A stretch of DNA of 64,000 bases from positions 10,817,149 through 10,881,148 of the forward strand of contig NW_004624742.1 of NCBI RefSeq assembly GCF_000247695.1, written 5' to 3'. This document shows positions 11,211 to 22,245 of the stretch, piece by piece (the first letter of the stretch is position 1; each line of letters starts with the position of its first letter). The stretch is from Heterocephalus glaber (lineage: Eukaryota; Chordata; Mammalia; Rodentia; Bathyergidae). The notes below the pieces were generated by a model. That model was not told the DNA's origin. It saw nothing but the letters and a program-made list of their open reading frames with translations, and did no database searches. Position numbers and translations under genes: made by a program.

Positions 11211-11422
11211 TTTTGATGGGGGGGATAGTAAGGGAGATGGAACCTGGGACTTCAAATCTACTCTGCAATAAATGTTCTACCATTTTACTACATCCCCAAC
11301 TCTTTTATTTTGTTTTGAGACAGAGTCTTGCTAGGTTCCCCAGGCTAGCCTCAAACTTGCACTCCTCCTGGCTCAGCCTCTAGAGTAGCTGGGATTACAA
11401 GTGTGCCCTACTGTATTTGGCT
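11211..11422 (-). repeat. B4-like SINE inside the MLT1 LTR
   Basis: ID-derived half (about 11211-11302) and B1 half (about 11303-11422, GAGACAGAGTCTTGCTAGGT to GGGATTACAAGTGTGCC), minus strand. Confidence 0.75.
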
Positions 11423-11439
11423 GAGTTTGTCTTCTTCCT

Positions 11440-11527
11440 CTTCTTTTTTTTTTTGGTACCAGGGATCAAAGTCAGGACCTTGTGCTTGCCAGGTAGGCAC
11501 TGTGCCGCTGAGCTACATCCCCAGCCC
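11440..11527 (-). repeat. ID SINE inside the MLT1 LTR
   Basis: Oligo-T followed by GGTACCAGGGATCAAAGTCA and ending GAGCTACATCCCCAGCCC; an ID element on the minus strand, older than the GCGCAAGCGC subfamily. Confidence 0.8.
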
Positions 11528-11902
11528 ATAAGTTTGTATTCTTTAAGCCACCAAGTTTGTAGGCATTTGTTATAGTATCAACAGAAAACTAATACACGTT
11601 CCTGCTTGTATACAAAAACTTTCCTTGTACTTTCTTCCTTGTGCATCTTGCATTTACTATTCCTTCTGTCGACTGTTTTCCAACTCTGCAGGCATCTCTT
11701 CTATGTTTAAAGCTTGAACTCCACCTCCACGGAAGTCATCACAAGTGCTCCCAGCTGAAGGTAGCCACTTGGGCTTTGTCCATAGCTTTACCTTTTCAAT
11801 CTGGTGTATAATCTTCCATTTACTTGTCACTGATTTCCACTTGGTGCATGAGGTTTGATATACGTAACTCACACTTCAGCAGTAGTTAAAAAGCAAGACT
11901 TT

Positions 11903-12386
11903 GGGGTTGGGGCTTAGCTCAATGGTGACAAGACAGGAAGGTAGGGTGTGGGTGGAAGTGGCTGGGAAAGGAGGTGTGACAAGGTCCCGCAAAACAAGCA
12001 CAGAACAGTTCCCAAAGCCCTGCATGTGGAGTTCTTGATAGGATGGCCTAGACTTGACATTAGCCTGAGGCGTGGGTGATACAACAAGGACAGTTCACAT
12101 TGGGTTTTTGCCACTGTGCTCTCTTTTGCATGGTGGCCCGGCCTCACACTGCAGGGTGTACTTCTTTTTGGCCCAAACTCAGTCAGCAGGGCTGTTTCTT
12201 TCCCTACCTTTAATAAAACATTGCTACCATTTGCACTTGTGTCAACCAATTCTTTGCTCAGGACAGAAAGAACCTAGAAACCACCTACAGAAGGAGACTC
12301 CAGCACCCAAAACCCGCTAACAGTAGAGCATGTGCCTAGCATAGGCCCTGGGTTCATTCCCTGGCCCTTAAAAAAAAAAAAAAAAA
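11903..12386 (+). repeat. ID SINE split by a LTR-like insertion
   Basis: The 5' half GGGGTTGGGGCTTAGCTCAA ends at about 11926. The matching 3' half resumes at about 12323 with GTAGAGCATGTGCCTAGCAT, then a TTCATTCC B-box and an A16 tail. Joined, the two halves make one ordinary ID element, so the roughly 396 bp between them inserted later. Confidence 0.7.
11927..12321 (+). mobile_element. LTR-like insertion inside an ID element
   Basis: About 396 bp. It can be drawn as TGACAAG...CTAACA with TG/CA ends and carries CCTTTAATAAAACATTGC, an LTR-style polyadenylation signal, near its right third. No clear target duplication could be resolved, so the class is uncertain. Confidence 0.5.
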
Positions 12387-12389
12387 GGT

Positions 12390-14100
12390 AACACTTCAAA
12401 AAAAATAAAATTTTGTCTTCTTTTTAAAATTTTTGATCTTTTAAAAATTATTTAACATTTCAGCTGGCAAAAGACATCTGAAAGGACAATCAGAAATAAT
12501 AATAATACTGTATTTAGTACTGAGGGTCCTAAACAGAAAAGCTGTTACTTTCCCCATAAAAGTCTGTGCTGGCTATGAAATTGTTCATGATGTAGGCTAC
12601 TGGTTGCTAATCTAGCACACACTCCTTGCTTCTTAGCTAAGAGAACTTTGGTTTTTATTTCAGGCATGGACCTTGCCTCTTACGTTCAGGGGCTGTATAC
12701 CCAGCTTTTAGTATGGATCCTTTAGGGCTAAGCTCATGATATTAATACCATTCTGCCCGATGGCAATTTGTTTAGAAATGACCAGAGAAAGCTGAGAAAG
12801 AGATGTCTTTATAGAATGAGACCACAGAAGTGCCTGGGTCTCTTTAGGCTAATACAAATTTAAAGGAAGGGAGGAGATTCTTTTTAGGGCAGTGACCATA
12901 CATTAGGTAAAAGCATAGGCTTTTTTTTTTTTAAATGTTAAGTCAGTGAGGTCAGGAAGGATCTTAATTTACTTCTCATGCTTTGCTTAGACAAGATAAT
13001 GCACTTAATACTGCTTGGTTGGTTCCAAATGCTTGGCTGCCTCTCAAAGAGCTTTTGATTTGGGGAAGGGATAGGACAGGGTGTTCCCAGCCAGCCTTAT
13101 CAGTACCAGACAGTACTTAGACTGTAGCCTCAATTGTGCATGTGCCCTTTTGTGAAACCTTTAAAAGACTGAATCTGCTTACAGAGCCATTAACTGCAGG
13201 GTTCCACAAGTCATTTTCCAGGGGTGGCTGAGGATCCCTCTCTAAGTAAGGAGGAGCCTTTCATTCTTAACCTTTTCCAACCCAAGGCATTTTTAACAGA
13301 TGGAAGGAGAGTCACACTATCTCTGTGGATGGGCTGGTCAGAGGAGGCTACTTAGAGGATGTCATTTTCCACTCATTCATGCTCATGGACTCAGCCTTTC
13401 TCAGTAAAGTTTTCTCATATGGAGCATAGCACACAGAAATTAATTCCAGTGGCTATGTTGTCAGTCCTTCCAAGGAGGGTACGTAGCAAGGGACATTCTT
13501 CATACAGAGCAGAGAAGTTGATCATACAGTGAATGATGGGAATTAGGACTTAACTCTTTCATGGAATTCCAGCTCATTTGTTCAGTGCATTTATTGAATG
13601 TAGCTATTATATGCTGACTACTCTTATAGGTACTGATTATACAGTAGTGAACAAATGAAGTCGCTGCCTTCATGGAACTTACATTCTAGTAGAGAATTCA
13701 GACTGAGGATAAATATAAACAGTATACATGTTATATTCCTGGGACCTACATAGTAGAAAGGGATACCACGTAGCATGGGAATGAAAAGCCATACAGAAAT
13801 GGATCTGGGATGCCTGGTTGTATTCTTCTGTTTCCCAGAATGAGAGGGGCTAAAAGGGCAGGCTCTCCTCAACTCTGACCATTGAACCTCACAATCCCTA
13901 AGCACATGCCTTTTTGTCCATGGGGCCATGGCCAGGGTGCACTTTTAGGGACAGATAGTCCCAGTGTCACACGTCACTTAGGATGAAACTGGAAATTTAT
14001 GACAAAACTGGAGATCTGACCCACTGAAAGAGTGTACACTCACTTACATGGCATGATCTAGGCCCTGAAGGGGTCCTACAGCCCACAGATTCTTTTCTCA
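12390..14100. other. No gene seen; one ancient repeat remnant
   Basis: Non-coding. Around 13580-13740 there is a decayed ancient mammalian repeat with TTTATTGAATGTAGCTATTA, TATGCTGACTAC and TGGAACTTACATTCTAGTAG, a motif string common in old interspersed repeats. Nothing else was recognised. Confidence 0.4.
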
Positions 14101-14109
14101 AACATCCCC

Positions 14110-14315
14110 ACCACACTTCCGTACTGGAGATTGAATCCAGGGCCTTAAGCATTAAACTATATAGTTACATGCTCAGCCCTTTTTTACTTTATAAATTTTT
14201 TTTATACAGGGTCTTGCTAAGTCACTAAGTTGCCCAAGCTAGGCTTAAATTTGTGATCTTTCTACCTCAGCCTCCCATGTAAATGCTGGATCACAGGTAT
14301 GCACAACCAAGCTCA
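14110..14315 (-). repeat. B4-like SINE (ID + B1 composite)
   Basis: ID half with TACTGGAGATTGAATCCAGG and CTCAGCCC, then B1 half with GGGTCTTGCTAAGTCACTAA and TCACAGGTATGCACAACC; minus strand. Confidence 0.75.
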
Positions 14316-14444
14316 ATATCAAGCACTTTTTAAGGCCTTCCAAGTGCCATCTTTTCCCAGTCCTTTGGCTTGAGGCTTAAGTTCTCAAACTTTCTGTTTA
14401 TGGCTGCGTTTAGCATATCAATACCTTTTTCATGGATCTTCTTT

Positions 14445-14790
14445 TTTTTTTTTTTCCTTAAATTCTTTTATTGGTACATTTTACGTATCCAATACATTTA
14501 CATTTATCTTTGGGTGCTTGTACCTGTACATGATGTATCTTGGTTCTCATTTTTTCCCCATTACCTGTGCGCCCTTCACCCCTAAACCNNNNNNNNNNNN
14601 NNNNNNNNNNNNNNNNNNNNNNNNNNNNNNNNNNNNNNNNNNNNNNNNNNNNNNNNNNNNNNNNNNNNNNNNNNNNNNNNNNNNNNNNCCCCCCCTACCC
14701 CTTTGGACCTTTTCCTATTTCAAAGTATCAATTATTAGTTATTAATCCTTTTAGTCCTTATTTACACTCTCAGTTTCTCACACTACAGTG
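14445..14790 (-). mobile_element. L1 3' UTR fragment, interrupted by an assembly gap
   Basis: TTATTGGTACATTTTACGTA, GGGTGCTTGTACCTGTACAT and TCTTGGTTCTCATTTTTTCC match the blocks at 35935-36010 and 49085-49180, which belong to the 3' end of L1 on the minus strand. After the gap, the CTATTTCAAAGTATCAATTA block matches the next part of the 35.9-kb copy. Confidence 0.85.
14589..14688. other. Assembly gap of exactly 100 N
   Basis: One hundred consecutive N. This round number is the usual placeholder for a gap of unknown size. It falls inside the pyrimidine-rich L1 3' UTR. Apparent open frames running through the N block are artefacts. Confidence 0.99.
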
Positions 14791-14824
14791 CCCTTGAGTG
14801 TCACAGGATCATGGGACCATTGAG

Positions 14825-14990
14825 GTCTCAGCTGTGACTGGAGGCAAAAATGGAGAGAAAGTTTGACCCCAGCCTGGAAGAATTAGTGTTAAGGAAGCCC
14901 CTGTCTCAAAAAATCTAAAAAGGGCTGGGGATGTAGTTCATCCTGAGGACCCTGGTTTCAATCCCTGTACAAAAGAAAAAAAGAGGAAGA
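14825..14990 (+). repeat. B4-like SINE (B1 + ID composite), decayed
   Basis: B1 3' part (CCAGCCTGGAAGAATTAG, CCCCTGTCTCAAAAAA) followed by ID (GGGCTGGGGATGTAGTTCAT, GGTTTCAATCCCTGTAC) and an A-rich tail. Confidence 0.7.
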
Positions 14991-14999
14991 AAGACAAAG

Positions 15000-15840
15000 T
15001 GTGTCTTAAAATGGGTACAATATAGTAACACTAAGCATCTGTTATCTCTCTTAATTAATTGTATGTCTCCAAAAGCAGAGCCAAAGTCAAGGACTCAGAG
15101 AGGAATGTAGTTACTTGTTAGGTGATCCCAGGAAGCAGGCGTGCCCAGGGAAGGCAAAAGCTGATCAGGTGTGCCTTATGGGAACACTGCCTCAGGGTAC
15201 AGGGATTTGATTCTGCTGGGACCATTGAAGCCCACAGGATGGCTTCTAGAATTGTCCATTCCTGGGTCAGAAGGTTGGGGCATTTGTCCAGTGGCTCCCA
15301 CTCTCCTTTGAACATTGACCCTGGGGGCTTTAGCCTCTTCCTGTATGCAGGCTTCATGGGGGTGGGCGGGGGGGCTACAGTTTTGGATTGTGTCCTGAGA
15401 TGGAAGAACAAGGCCAGGGACACTTGAGGAGAGGCTCCCTCACAGCTGCAATGCAGGGCACAGGGGCATCTGCCACACCCACAGGAAAACATGGAAAGGG
15501 CTTAGACACCTCTTTCTCGATAATGAGACAGTTTTCTATCTCTTGACTCACCCAGGTCATCTGATGAGTCAGGGAACTCAGGCTCCCAAGTTTTAGTCTT
15601 GGCTCTGTGTGGTCTTGGGCAGGGCTCTTCAATGCTCAGGCTCAACTGTCCCCTCTGCCAAAAGAGGGAGGTGGACTACATGAGTTCTGGGGAGTTCCTT
15701 TGTCAGGGCTCTATTCCGTGAACCCAACTTTCTGTTGATCACTGTTAAACTAAATTTGAGCATCAATCACCTTGCTAACCACTCCCTTCTCTCCTTAAAT
15801 TGCCCCTCCCTTTATTTCAGTAGCCAGTACTTTCATACTG
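15000..15840. other. No gene; MIR remnant
   Basis: About 15560-15690 resembles a MIR (tRNA-core SINE): TTGGCTCTGTGTGGTCTTGG, GGCTCAACTGTCCCCTCTGC and AGAGGGAGGTGGACTACATG. Two overlapping open frames of 101 and 124 codons on opposite strands in this stretch show no protein resemblance. Confidence 0.5.
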
Positions 15841-15845
15841 ACCTA

Positions 15846-15977
15846 ATATATAAATATAATTTTGAGACAGTGTCTTGTTAAATCACTGAGTTACTGGGGT
15901 CAACTCAAACTTGCACTCCTCCTGTCTCAGTCTCCCAGAATGATTGAATTACAGACATGTACCACCATGTCTAGCTT
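15846..15977 (-). repeat. B1 SINE, old copy
   Basis: TTTTGAGACAGTGTCTTGTT to TTACAGACATGTACCACCATG on the minus strand, with substitutions throughout. Confidence 0.75.
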
Positions 15978-16359
15978 AAATAGCTCCTTGAAGGCGTCAC
16001 AGATTGAAAGAGAAGAGACTAGATATACCAGACAACTCGACTCCACTTTAAAACACATCATTCAAATTAAATTTCCATCTTTCTTTAATCCATCCATTCA
16101 TTCATTCAGTACAGATATATTGAATGCTTACTATGTGTCAGGTTCCATGCTAGACTCTGGAGTAGAAAAGCTAATAAGAAAAGGATTCTTGGTTTTTTGG
16201 AATTTATGTTCTTGTGGAAACAAACATGTAATAAACAAGGGATTAAGTACTGTGGGGAGGTGGGAGGTAAGTGATATGGAGAAGACTAAAGCAGGATAAA
16301 CTGTCAGAAAGCAGGGAGGTGCTATTTTCTATAGGAAACAGAATAGGAGCAGTCTTCAT

Positions 16360-17430
16360 CCACGACCTTCATTGCTATGGTAGATATCTGAATACCAAAA
16401 TGTCATTTTTCTTTCCCCACAACTGAAGACCTTTCCCTAATGGGTTCCCCTGATACTCTCCGTTTCTATGTGGAGTCTTGTTGGATAGACTTGTTGGCTC
16501 TGCCAACATCTTGTACTCTACATGCTCTTCTCATAACTTGACTTGGATATTCTTCCCACCTATGTTCCCTCACTTTGAGTCCGAGTGGGCTTGTGACATT
16601 GAGGAAGTGATATAACAGGACTTCCAAGGCTTAGTCTTAAAGGCTGATGGAGTGAGCAGGGGCTCAAGCAGATATTTGCACAACCATGTTTATAACCAGC
16701 AAGATTCTCACTAGCCAACAGGTAGGAGCAACCTCAATGCCTACTGACAAATGAATGGAGAAAGAAAATGTGGTATCTACACAATGGGATATTGTTAGCT
16801 TTTAAAACTATAGATGCTTCCACTTATATGAGGTATCTAAAGCAGTCAGTCATAGAAACAGAAAGTAGAATGGTGCTTTTCAGAGGACTGGGGCAGAGGA
16901 AAATGGGGAATTATTATTTAATGGGTATAGAGTCTCAGTTTTGTAAGATAAAAAAGTTTTGGAAATTATAACTGTGAATGTACTCAACACCACAGAACTG
17001 CATTTAAGTGGTTATGGAAAATTTAATTATATCTACTTTTACTATCATTTAAAAAACAAACAAGAAAAGGTGATACAGCTTCTGCTTTGCTCAATGTAAA
17101 ACTTGCACTAGAGCCCTAAGGACTCTACCTTAGAAGTTTCAATTACCCTGGGGCCACTGAGCAACGAGGAAGCCCTAACTCGTGGAGACACCACATGAAG
17201 CAGCCCTCCAACGATGTAAGTAGAGAGAGATGCCTCGGTAGCACCCAGCTTCTTTAGCCACTTGACTTCAACCTCATGACAGACCAGAGCTCTGCAGACA
17301 AGCTCTTCCCCAGTTCCTGATCCACAGAAACCTTGAGAGCTAATAAAGGAATTGTTTTTTTAAGTCATTAGATTTTGACTTTTTTAAATATAGCAATAGC
17401 TAACCAGACACCTTGTCTCAGTCAATTCTA
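16360..17430 (+). repeat. MLT1 LTR remnant split by an L1
   Basis: The left part ends GACTTCCAAGGCTTAGTCTTAAAGGC. The right part resumes GGTGATACAGCTTCTGCTTT and continues with GCCACTTGACTTCAACCTCA, GATCCACAGAAACCTTGAGAG and AGCAATAGCTAACCAGACACC. Both parts match the order of MLT1. The left end is approximate. Confidence 0.75.
16649..17064 (+). mobile_element. Old L1 3' end inserted in the MLT1 LTR
   Basis: Typical L1 3' UTR order: AACCTCAATGCCTACTGACA, GTGGTATCTACACAATGGGATATT, AGGGGCTGGGG-like text and an AC/AAAC-rich tail. Flanking AAAGGCTGAT (left) and AAAAGGTGAT (right) are the probable target duplication. Confidence 0.75.
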
Positions 17431-19320
17431 ACCTAAGCAGAAAGGAATTAATAGCTCTAACCTACCATTGTGTCGTGGCTGACAGTCCAGCCCTGTAGAC
17501 TAACGCTCCTTGAGAGAAGAGCTCTATGTCACCCGTGTAGTAGTTATAGCTTCATCCCCCAGGAGAGTGCTGGGTATATTTCATTCTATGAAAGTGCCTG
17601 CTATTCCTCCTGGCAGTTCCTTCTGGGGCGTGGCCCCTCGCCTGCCCCCTCTAACCTAACCGTGTGTGTCAGATCACGTCAGTGCCTTGTTTGATTCTCT
17701 GTCCTGCTCATCTGCCCCACTCCACAGCATCTCATTGTGCTGGCTGCTTTTGGCCATGACAAAAAGATCTGATGAAAATGGAGGGTGCTGGCAAAAATCT
17801 TTCCAAGGAGATAAATTCAAATAATCTAGACTGATTAAAATGCTAAGAAAGAATTGAATTGGAGCAGATAATAAAACTCTCTTACAGGGATGCCATGAAA
17901 ATTAGCTAGTCAGTATTCATGGTTTGAACACAAAAGAAAAGCTGTTATTGATTTCCATATAATGTCTCTGCTGTGTCCTCCGAAACCTCTTTAGCTAATA
18001 TATAACAAGAGATGGTGGAACCAAATGTTAAGCTTAGGATCCATCCATCTTTTTTGCCAATCAAAAACTAACATCGGCAGTGACAAAGGAGCAATGCTTT
18101 CCTTGGCAGTGGGATGGAGACAAGACAGCAAGTTGGCTCTGGACCTAGACATTTTAAAGAATTGCAGTTTAGATCATAAAACACCACTGCATCCATAAAG
18201 TATGGTTCATTAGATTTTTGATGAAAAACTTCAAGAGGCATCTGTTTTCTCTCCTCTGTTCTTGCCCCACCCCCCCCATCAGCATTAGAGACCATTTCAG
18301 ATTAAATTATGGCTTGTTCTCAAGCCTGATTATGCAGGGTCTGCTCGGGTTGGGTGCCTTGTGGCCCTGCCAGCTGTGTTCCCCCACACCATAGCTTCTT
18401 AGCCCTAGGCTCTGAGAGTGACAAAGTAGAATTGAAGAGAAGGAACTCGTTCATTATGCCTCTTGTTGGTGGTGCTGGGAAGGGGACCGGAATTATGCCT
18501 TTCAGTAGCAGAGGTGAGGGAGAACAGTGCTGCTGACTGCCATTCAGCGCAGCAGCACCACTTTGGCATAAAACCTCCTTCCTGCCAGCTTACCATAGCA
18601 GTCTTAATTGAGGAGGGCTTTGTAATGTATTTTGGCTTTTTTCAGAATCAAACGATGTGGTGCAATAATAACAGTCATACTCATTAGAGGACAGTTGCAA
18701 TGAGTGAGTGCCAGGTACTGGAGAAAACTACTGTACTTCCGGCAAATTATCTGCTGTAAGCCCCACAAGGTTCTCCAGGTGGGAGTCGTTATGGTCTCAT
18801 GCATGCGGAAGTAACTTGCCCAAGGTCGGGCTCATAGCTGCAGGAGAAGCTCTGCACAGGAAAGAGCAACCCGCTCATTCTTTTGTACATTAGGTCTGTC
18901 AATTCTCAGGGCTGATCCACCAGCCCTTCCTTTGCACTGACCCCTTCCTCTTCTGAAGGCACAGAAGCTTGTGTGGAAGTCCCTGCCACACTCTTCCTCA
19001 CCTTTCAGGGCTCCCATCCAGCCCACTCCCCACCTCCTGGCTTGAGGGATTTCCACCCTCACATTACAGGAGCTGCCTGCATAGCAGAGCCTCCACCTAG
19101 TCAGGTCCTCTTCCTAGCTCAGACAACTAAAGACCCACTGAGGCCATACAGAACAGTGGCTAGTCAAACTGGCTGTGCATCCCGACTGCCTGGGCTCTGT
19201 TCTGGCTTCAGTCACTTGTCACTGTCATGGCAGGAGGTGTGCAGCATAGCTCCAGCTCCTCTGCTCTCTTCGTCTGAGCTGTTCACCGAGATTGCAGACT
19301 CCTTACCAGTAAAGGATTAA
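17431..19320. other. No gene seen
   Basis: Non-coding sequence of mixed composition. Many short open frames occur on both strands at about 18350-19320, favoured by a GC content higher than the surroundings, but none shows a domain, splice context or codon pattern that supports coding. No young SINE lies here, which is unusual for this window. Confidence 0.4.
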
Positions 19321-19321
19321 A

Positions 19322-19640
19322 GATACAAAGTTTAAGGAAAGGTAGACATTTTATTGGACACTTCATTGGAAAGGGGGAAAAAGGAGGAGATAGCTACCCA
19401 AATCAGGGTGGGGGGGCACAGAGTGGTGGAGAACCTGGGCCCTTTGTTCTGGCTGCTTTTATTGGGTGCTTGGGCCCTTCCCCCTACCTAGAAGCTGTCA
19501 CAATCTGATTGGTTCTCTGGGCTGTCATAGAGGGATCCAGAAACCAAGACCCTTAACTCAGGCACTACCTCCTATGTGCAAATTTCTAAGTGAGTTTCAT
19601 TTGGATTTCTTTGTCCTGTCAGGGCCTTATCTTTAGAATT
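19322..19640 (-). repeat. Possible LTR fragment (unclassified)
   Basis: Read on the minus strand it has CCAATCAGATTG, then CCCAATAAAAGCAGCC (TATA-like), then CCAATAAAATG (polyadenylation-like) with spacing reminiscent of U3-R-U5 order. Ends and target duplication were not found, so this is tentative. Confidence 0.35.
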
Positions 19641-20138
19641 TATGAGTTTGTTAAAAAGGTCATTAAATACAAGGTAAAGTTAACAATTGAGTAAAGGGAT
19701 GAGTGTGCTGATATGGTGGCCCTAGAGTGGGACTGTGTCTATGTCTGTCTGTCTGCATAGGTGTGTGTGTTTAGGTGTGAGCATATATTTTATATGCTGA
19801 GTTTTCTGTTTTGTAGCTTCCTCCTCATTTTGTCTCCTTTGTACTTTCCTGGAGGTGGGGAGGGCAGCTAACTTTAGCTGGGGGCCCTGGCAGAGCCAGT
19901 GCTGTTTATCGGTTCTATCCTAATTGCTCCTTCCAGCAAAGGTTTAACTCTTTCCAGTCAGGATTTGCCAGAGAGTTTACTGAGGCCTTAATCCCATTAT
20001 TTCCCTGGCTATCTGTGTCCCCACCTCTATATCAGCTCTGGGACCTCAGGAAACCACCTAACTTCTCTATGCCTCCATTTCTTGAGCCTGATAATTGTGC
20101 TGACTGCCTACAGCTGCTTTGAAGGTCAAAGAGATAAT

Positions 20139-20636
20139 GCACCTCTGTGGTACTTCCAGCAGTGAGCCAGGACCCTTCCTAGCCTTCTCTTTAGTGCAGA
20201 AAATGAGCACTTCTCCTTTTCGCTCCAGTCTCCTCAGCTCATCTCAGTAACTGGTCCACGTGGTCTTTGGAGAGCCAATTGCTTGGAACACAGAGCACAC
20301 TGATGAGCTTCCCAGGTCAGTGCACCAAAATCCATTTAACCTATAATGTGAGTGTAGATCCCTGCCAAGCATTTGGTAAGTGCTCCTTCAATACTCGCTG
20401 TTACAGTTTCCTACTCCATACTTGTCAGTACTTTGGGACTAAAGGGCATGAATAAACCTGTGGTCTGAGAAATTTAAGGGTTTTCAGCAACTCTACAGTG
20501 TTCCACTGCACTGTCAATTTTCAGTCACACTATGGGTTAAATAGATTTTGGTGCAAATAGGAGAAGTGCTCATTTCTGCACTGAAGAAGGGTCTAGGAGG
20601 GGTCCTGGCTCACTGCTGGAAGTACCACACGGTGCA
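20139..20636. repeat. Inverted repeat, two ~87-bp arms about 320 bp apart
   Basis: The left arm 20139-20226 (GCACCTCTGTGGTACTTCCA...) matches the reverse complement of 20550-20636 (GTGCACCGTGTGGTACTTCC...) with few differences, including TTCCAGCAGTGAGCCAGGAC, AGTGCAGAAA and GAGCACTTCTCCT. The spacer contains no similar ends. Origin is unknown. Confidence 0.85.
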
Positions 20637-20859
20637 CAGCATGGGGTTTAGGGAACTAGAGGAAAGGGAACCCATCCACTGAGCAGCAACCCTATCAATG
20701 TGCTTGCACTGATTGTTCCAATGCATTTTAGAAGCTGCATTCTACCTTGGTTACAAAAAGGATAGGTCTCTGCTCCTCCTATCCATTTTAAGCCATGGCC
20801 AGGTTAAATGGTGTAATAAATAGTTCATTGGGGAGCCCTCTGTAGAAATTTAGAGCAAG

Positions 20860-21080
20860 TCATTTGGAACTAGGAAGCGCTGGGTCAAAGCCCAGCCTCT
20901 GCCACTCTACCAGGCCATGTGATTTAAGACCCTTCCGTTTCCCTTTTGTAAAACACAGGTAAGAGCAGTACCTACCTCACAGGTTGTGAGAATGAGATAA
21001 TGAGTATAAATCACTTTTAGTGCAGTGCCTGGTGAGCAGTAAGCACTTATATCACTGCCATTACTGTTATTATTTCATTT
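20860..21080 (+). repeat. MIR SINE remnant
   Basis: GGGTCAAAGCCCAGCCTCTG, CATGTGATTTAAGACCC, TACCTCACAGGTTGTGAGAA and CAGTGCCTGGTGAGCAGTAA follow the MIR consensus order. Confidence 0.8.
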
Positions 21081-22095
21081 TCCCTCTACAGTTGCAAGGT
21101 TTCTATTGATGAGACTTTTAGGAGGGGAACCTGGGGAAGGGGTCGAGCAGACAAGCAGAGGAATACCTGCCCAGCCACCCTGCCCATTCCTGTGGTTCCT
21201 GTGATCAGTGATGTGAAGCTGCAGCAAATAAAGCAAATGACCACAAGTGGAAGGAATCGCTCATCTGCAGCCAGGAGAGTTTCTTATGAAGACCTGGCTG
21301 CTAAGAGCTTCACAGGTTTCTAGGTCAATCCTAATATTTGTTCGTTGCTAAACTGAGGGATTTTTTCTTCACTTTTGTCTTTGAGTATATGAGTACTCAT
21401 GGATGTATGCTCTCTAATCTAGGGAAATATGGGTATGACCAATGACCACTCCAACTCTGAAGTAGGGAGTAGACAACTACTGCATGTTCAGTGAACTCTG
21501 GAATGTAGCATCCTTATTGCATTAAAGAAGATACTATTCTAACAAAATAATCCAAGCCTGCAAAGTTAAGCCAACTCGTTTAATCATTTACGTGCTAGTT
21601 GCGCTGTATGGCAGTGAAGCAGAAATGGTAAGCTATTTATGTAAATAATTACGCTTTCCTTAATTTCTCTTGACCAATCACACTTTCCGATGTTCTCTTT
21701 GCTAGCTGTTCCATATATCTGTGTTCAGCATCACTGTTGACTCAGGTCCCACATCTTAAGTTATGCTTCTGCTATTTCTGCTGGGCATTCTTTGTCCCTC
21801 AGCTCCCATGGGCCCCGAATCTCAGCAGCATTTCTGGGGGAGCTGTCTGGATGTTTAACAGCTCAAATTTGTAGAAATTTGACTTAAAATTAGCCAGCAA
21901 GGGCATCATGTTGGAGTTAAAGGAAGAGTGGGAACGGGACGTGACAGAGTGTTGGCTTCTGGTGTCTGACAGTCTTGGGGTAGGGGATTGAGAGGAACTA
22001 GCATCAGGATAGGAAAGGGACAGGAAATGAAGACACAGCTCAGGAAAGCTATCTTCTCTAGCAACTGAAGAGCCTTGAAATGAGCATAGTAGGTT
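21081..22095. other. No gene seen
   Basis: Unique-looking non-coding sequence without recognised repeats or open frames of substance. Confidence 0.4.
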
Positions 22096-22245
22096 CACAC
22101 TGAATGTCTCTATCTAAACTTCAGTTTTCTCATCTGTAGAGTGGGGACAACTATCAATTGCATTGTGTTGCTCCAAGAATGAAACTAGATGATGTGTGTA
22201 AAGCACTCTACACAGTGACTGGCCTCTGATAAACACCAAGGAATG
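22096..22245 (+). repeat. MIR SINE remnant
   Basis: CTTCAGTTTTCTCATCTGTAGAGTGGGGACAACT and the trailing GTGTAAAGCACTCTACACAGTGACTGG follow the MIR 3' half (the text here is given as landmarks of up to 20 nt: CAGTTTTCTCATCTGTAGAG and TAAAGCACTCTACACAGTGA). Confidence 0.7.

Larger units (their letters stand above)
10780..11597 (+). repeat. MLT1 LTR remnant with nested SINEs
   Basis: GCCTCCAGAAAGGAATG, TTGATTTTAGCCCAGTGAGA, and GACTTCTGATTTTCAGTACTGTAAGA match the MLT1 3' region. After a SINE-filled gap (11211-11527) the LTR resumes with TTTAAGCCACCAAGTTTGTAG and ends AGAAAACTAATACA. The 5' boundary is approximate. Confidence 0.75.

Noticed and set aside
14518..14797. Frames crossing the N block
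   Set aside because: They run through unknown bases, so any product is an artefact.
15118..15632. Overlapping frames of 85-124 codons on both strands
   Set aside because: GC-rich non-coding sequence next to a MIR remnant. No protein family resemblance.
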